Assembly (NCBI GenBank): GCA_000153145.1
Contig: CH672415.1
Span: 2,415,792-2,479,791, forward strand
DNA length: 64,000 nt
Direction of reading: 5' to 3'
Source of the DNA: a marine actinobacterium PHSC20C1
GTDB lineage: Bacteria; Actinomycetota; Actinomycetes; Actinomycetales; Microbacteriaceae
A program made the position numbers and the translations under genes. Of this stretch, positions 62,368 through 64,000 are shown piece by piece. Under the pieces are notes generated by a model. The model had not been told where the DNA came from and searched no databases. It saw only the letters and a program-made list of their open reading frames with translations. How positions within the stretch are numbered: the first letter of the stretch is position 1; each line of letters opens with the position of its first letter.

Positions 62368-64000
62368 TAGTACTTTCTCTCCATCGGCGGGTAATTCGTG
62401 ATCACTACCGGCTTCCAATCGAGTCGGATGTGGTCACCCGCCTCTTCTGATTCTGGGTCGCCCGTGAGGTACGCCATTGTGTGCACGAGGAAGTTCTCGT
62501 CATCACGATTGGGGTAGTCCTCACGCATGTGGCCGCCACGGCTCTCCTTGCGAGATCGTGCCGAGAAGACGAGCACTTCGGCAAGGTCGAGCAGGAATCC
62601 AAGTTCGACGGCCTCGAGCAGGTCGGTGTTGAACCGCTTGCCCTTGTCGTGAAGTTGAATGTTCCGGTAGCGCGCGCGGAGGCTTTGGATGAGATTGGTG
62701 ACCTCTTCGAGGCTCTCGTCCGTACGGAAAATCTGTGCGTTGCGGTCCATCGAGACCTGCAGCTCTTTGCGGATGGCAGCAATACGCTCGGTGCCATCGC
62801 CAGCACGAACCATGTCGAGAATGTTCTTGACACCGCCAGCAGGGTTCTCAGGAAGCGGCACAAACTCAGCCGTCTTCACGTACTCGACGGCAGCCTTTCC
62901 TGCCCGCTTTCCAAACACGTTGATGTCGAGGAGCGAGTTCGTGCCCAAACGGTTGGAGCCGTGAACAGAAACACACGCGCACTCTCCAGCGGCGTAGAGG
63001 CCCTTGACGACATCCGTGTTGTTGCGCAGCACTTCGGCTTGAACGTTGGTCGGGATGCCGCCCATCGCGTAGTGCGCGGTTGGCAGCACGGGAACAGGCT
63101 CGGTGTATGGCTCAACGCCCAAGTAGGTGCGAGCGAACTCGGTGATGTCTGGCAGCTTCTCGTCAATAACGGCAGGCTCGAGGTGGGTGATATCGAGGAA
63201 CAGGTAATCCTTGTCCGGACCAGCTCCACGGCCTTCACGAATCTCGGTCGCCATCGAACGCGCAACAATGTCACGCGGTGCGAGGTCTTTGAGCGTCGGA
63301 GTGTAGCGCTCCATGAACCGCTCGCCCTCGGCGTTACGCAGGATCGCGCCTTCGCCTCGAGCCGCTTCAGAGAGCAGGATGCCGAGGCCAGCCAATCCGG
63401 TGGGATGGAACTGGAAGAACTCCATGTCCTCCAACGGGAGGCCCTTGCGCCAGATGATTCCCACGCCGTCACCGGTGAGGGTGTGGGCGTTTGATGTCGT
63501 CTTGAAGATCTTGCCAAATCCGCCAGTCGCGAAGATTGTGGCCTTCGACTGGAACACGTGGAGGTCACCGGTAGAGAGCTCGTAGGCAACAACACCGGCG
63601 GGCTCTTCAATGCCATCGACCTCGGTCATGATGAGGTCGAGCACGTAGAACTCGTTGAAGAAGTTGATGCCGAGTCGTACACAGTTTTGGTACAGGGTCT
63701 GAAGAATCATGTGACCGGTGCGGTCAGCTGCGTAGCAGGCACGGCGAACCGGAGCCTTGCCGTGCTCGCGAGTGTGCCCACCGAAGCGACGCTGATCGAT
63801 CTTGCCGTCTTCAGTTCGGTTGAAGGGGAGACCCATGTTCTCGAGGTCTACCACCGCATCGATGGCCTCCTTGGCGAGGATCTCTGCCGCATCCTGGTCA
63901 ACGAGGTAGTCGCCACCCTTGACGGTGTCGTACGTGTGCCACTCCCAGTTGTCGTCTTCAACGTTGGCCAACGCTGCGGCCATGCCGCCCTGCGCTGCTC
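62367..64000 (-). CDS. sdhA: Succinate dehydrogenase flavoprotein subunit, 5' end missing
   Basis: Oxidises succinate to fumarate in complex II. The reading frame remains open to the right edge of the window (last visible codons AAQGGMAAALANVE), so the N-terminal FAD-binding part lies outside. Visible motifs are GGHTREHGKAPVRRACYAAD, FHPTGLAGLGILLSEAARG, NRLGTNSLLDI, and the C-terminal RSRKESRGGHMREDYP. About 544 residues are visible. Together with sdhB it gives the usual sdhAB end of the operon. Confidence 0.97.
   Translation of the reverse strand, partial: AAQGGMAAALANVEDDNWEWHTYDTVKGGDYLVDQDAAEILAKEAIDAVVDLENMGLPFNRTEDGKIDQRRFGGHTREHGKAPVRRACYAADRTGHMILQTLYQNCVRLGINFFNEFYVLDLIMTEVDGIEEPAGVVAYELSTGDLHVFQSKATIFATGGFGKIFKTTSNAHTLTGDGVGIIWRKGLPLEDMEFFQFHPTGLAGLGILLSEAARGEGAILRNAEGERFMERYTPTLKDLAPRDIVARSMATEIREGRGAGPDKDYLFLDITHLEPAVIDEKLPDITEFARTYLGVEPYTEPVPVLPTAHYAMGGIPTNVQAEVLRNNTDVVKGLYAAGECACVSVHGSNRLGTNSLLDINVFGKRAGKAAVEYVKTAEFVPLPENPAGGVKNILDMVRAGDGTERIAAIRKELQVSMDRNAQIFRTDESLEEVTNLIQSLRARYRNIQLHDKGKRFNTDLLEAVELGFLLDLAEVLVFSARSRKESRGGHMREDYPNRDDENFLVHTMAYLTGDPESEEAGDHIRLDWKPVVITNYPPMERKY

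Overview
The window looks like a chromosomal core segment of a high-GC Gram-positive bacterium, most likely an actinobacterium of the family Microbacteriaceae. The pointers are the small actinobacterial SRP RNA, a 6C RNA next to a Tad locus, a PASTA-domain class A penicillin-binding protein, DUF4244 and TadE-type pilins, the lysC/asd pair with an internal lysC start, an ECF sigma factor fused to its own anti-sigma and membrane part, and many GTG starts with leaderless promoters. The genus cannot be fixed from sequence alone. No insertion sequence, prophage, integrase or CRISPR array was seen.

Layout. 1-2.6 kb: two sugar ABC permeases and a PH-like membrane protein. 2.6-6.3 kb: tRNA-Ser, SRP RNA, pta-ackA. 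6.3-16.9 kb: OafA-type acyltransferase, dnaX-recR, lysC-asd, two duplicated SGNH lipoproteins, mqo. 16.9-21.3 kb: a histidine kinase, a kinase-like partner lacking catalytic motifs, a LuxR-type regulator and thymidine kinase; then a copper-chaperone-like gene behind a CsoR-type site, and tRNA-Pro. 21.3-29.1 kb: metallophosphoesterase, PBP1, a DUF4177-RidA-MurE-like operon, acs. 29.1-32.6 kb: 6C RNA and a compact Tad pilus cluster. 32.6-41.4 kb: topA-tmk-holB, two secreted TAP-type hydrolases, tRNA-Thr, an acyltransferase. 41.4-47.4 kb: a degenerate SGNH domain fused to GAF, a secreted CAP-like protein with a G-rich structured leader, a PBP4 homologue lacking catalytic motifs, nicotinamidase, a membrane protein, an rRNA methyltransferase. 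47.4-53.2 kb: ABC exporter and the riboflavin operon under an FMN riboswitch. 53.2-64 kb: HAD phosphatase, GNAT, trpS, exonuclease III, BrkB-like protein, ptsI, the sigma/anti-sigma fusion, sdhB and the truncated sdhA.

How it fits together. Central carbon metabolism is well represented (Pta-AckA and Acs for acetate, Mqo and succinate dehydrogenase feeding quinones, PTS enzyme I, sugar import). Replication and repair genes (dnaX, holB, recR, topA, tmk, tdk, xth) lie among them. A second theme is envelope biology and sensing: PBP1, an apparently inactive PBP4, a MurE-like ligase with an altered amino-acid-binding loop, many secreted hydrolases, a Tad pilus, and two unusual signalling modules. 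A regularity that helped choose starts: at least ten genes have a TAnnnT -10 box exactly six bases before the start codon, implying leaderless mRNAs.
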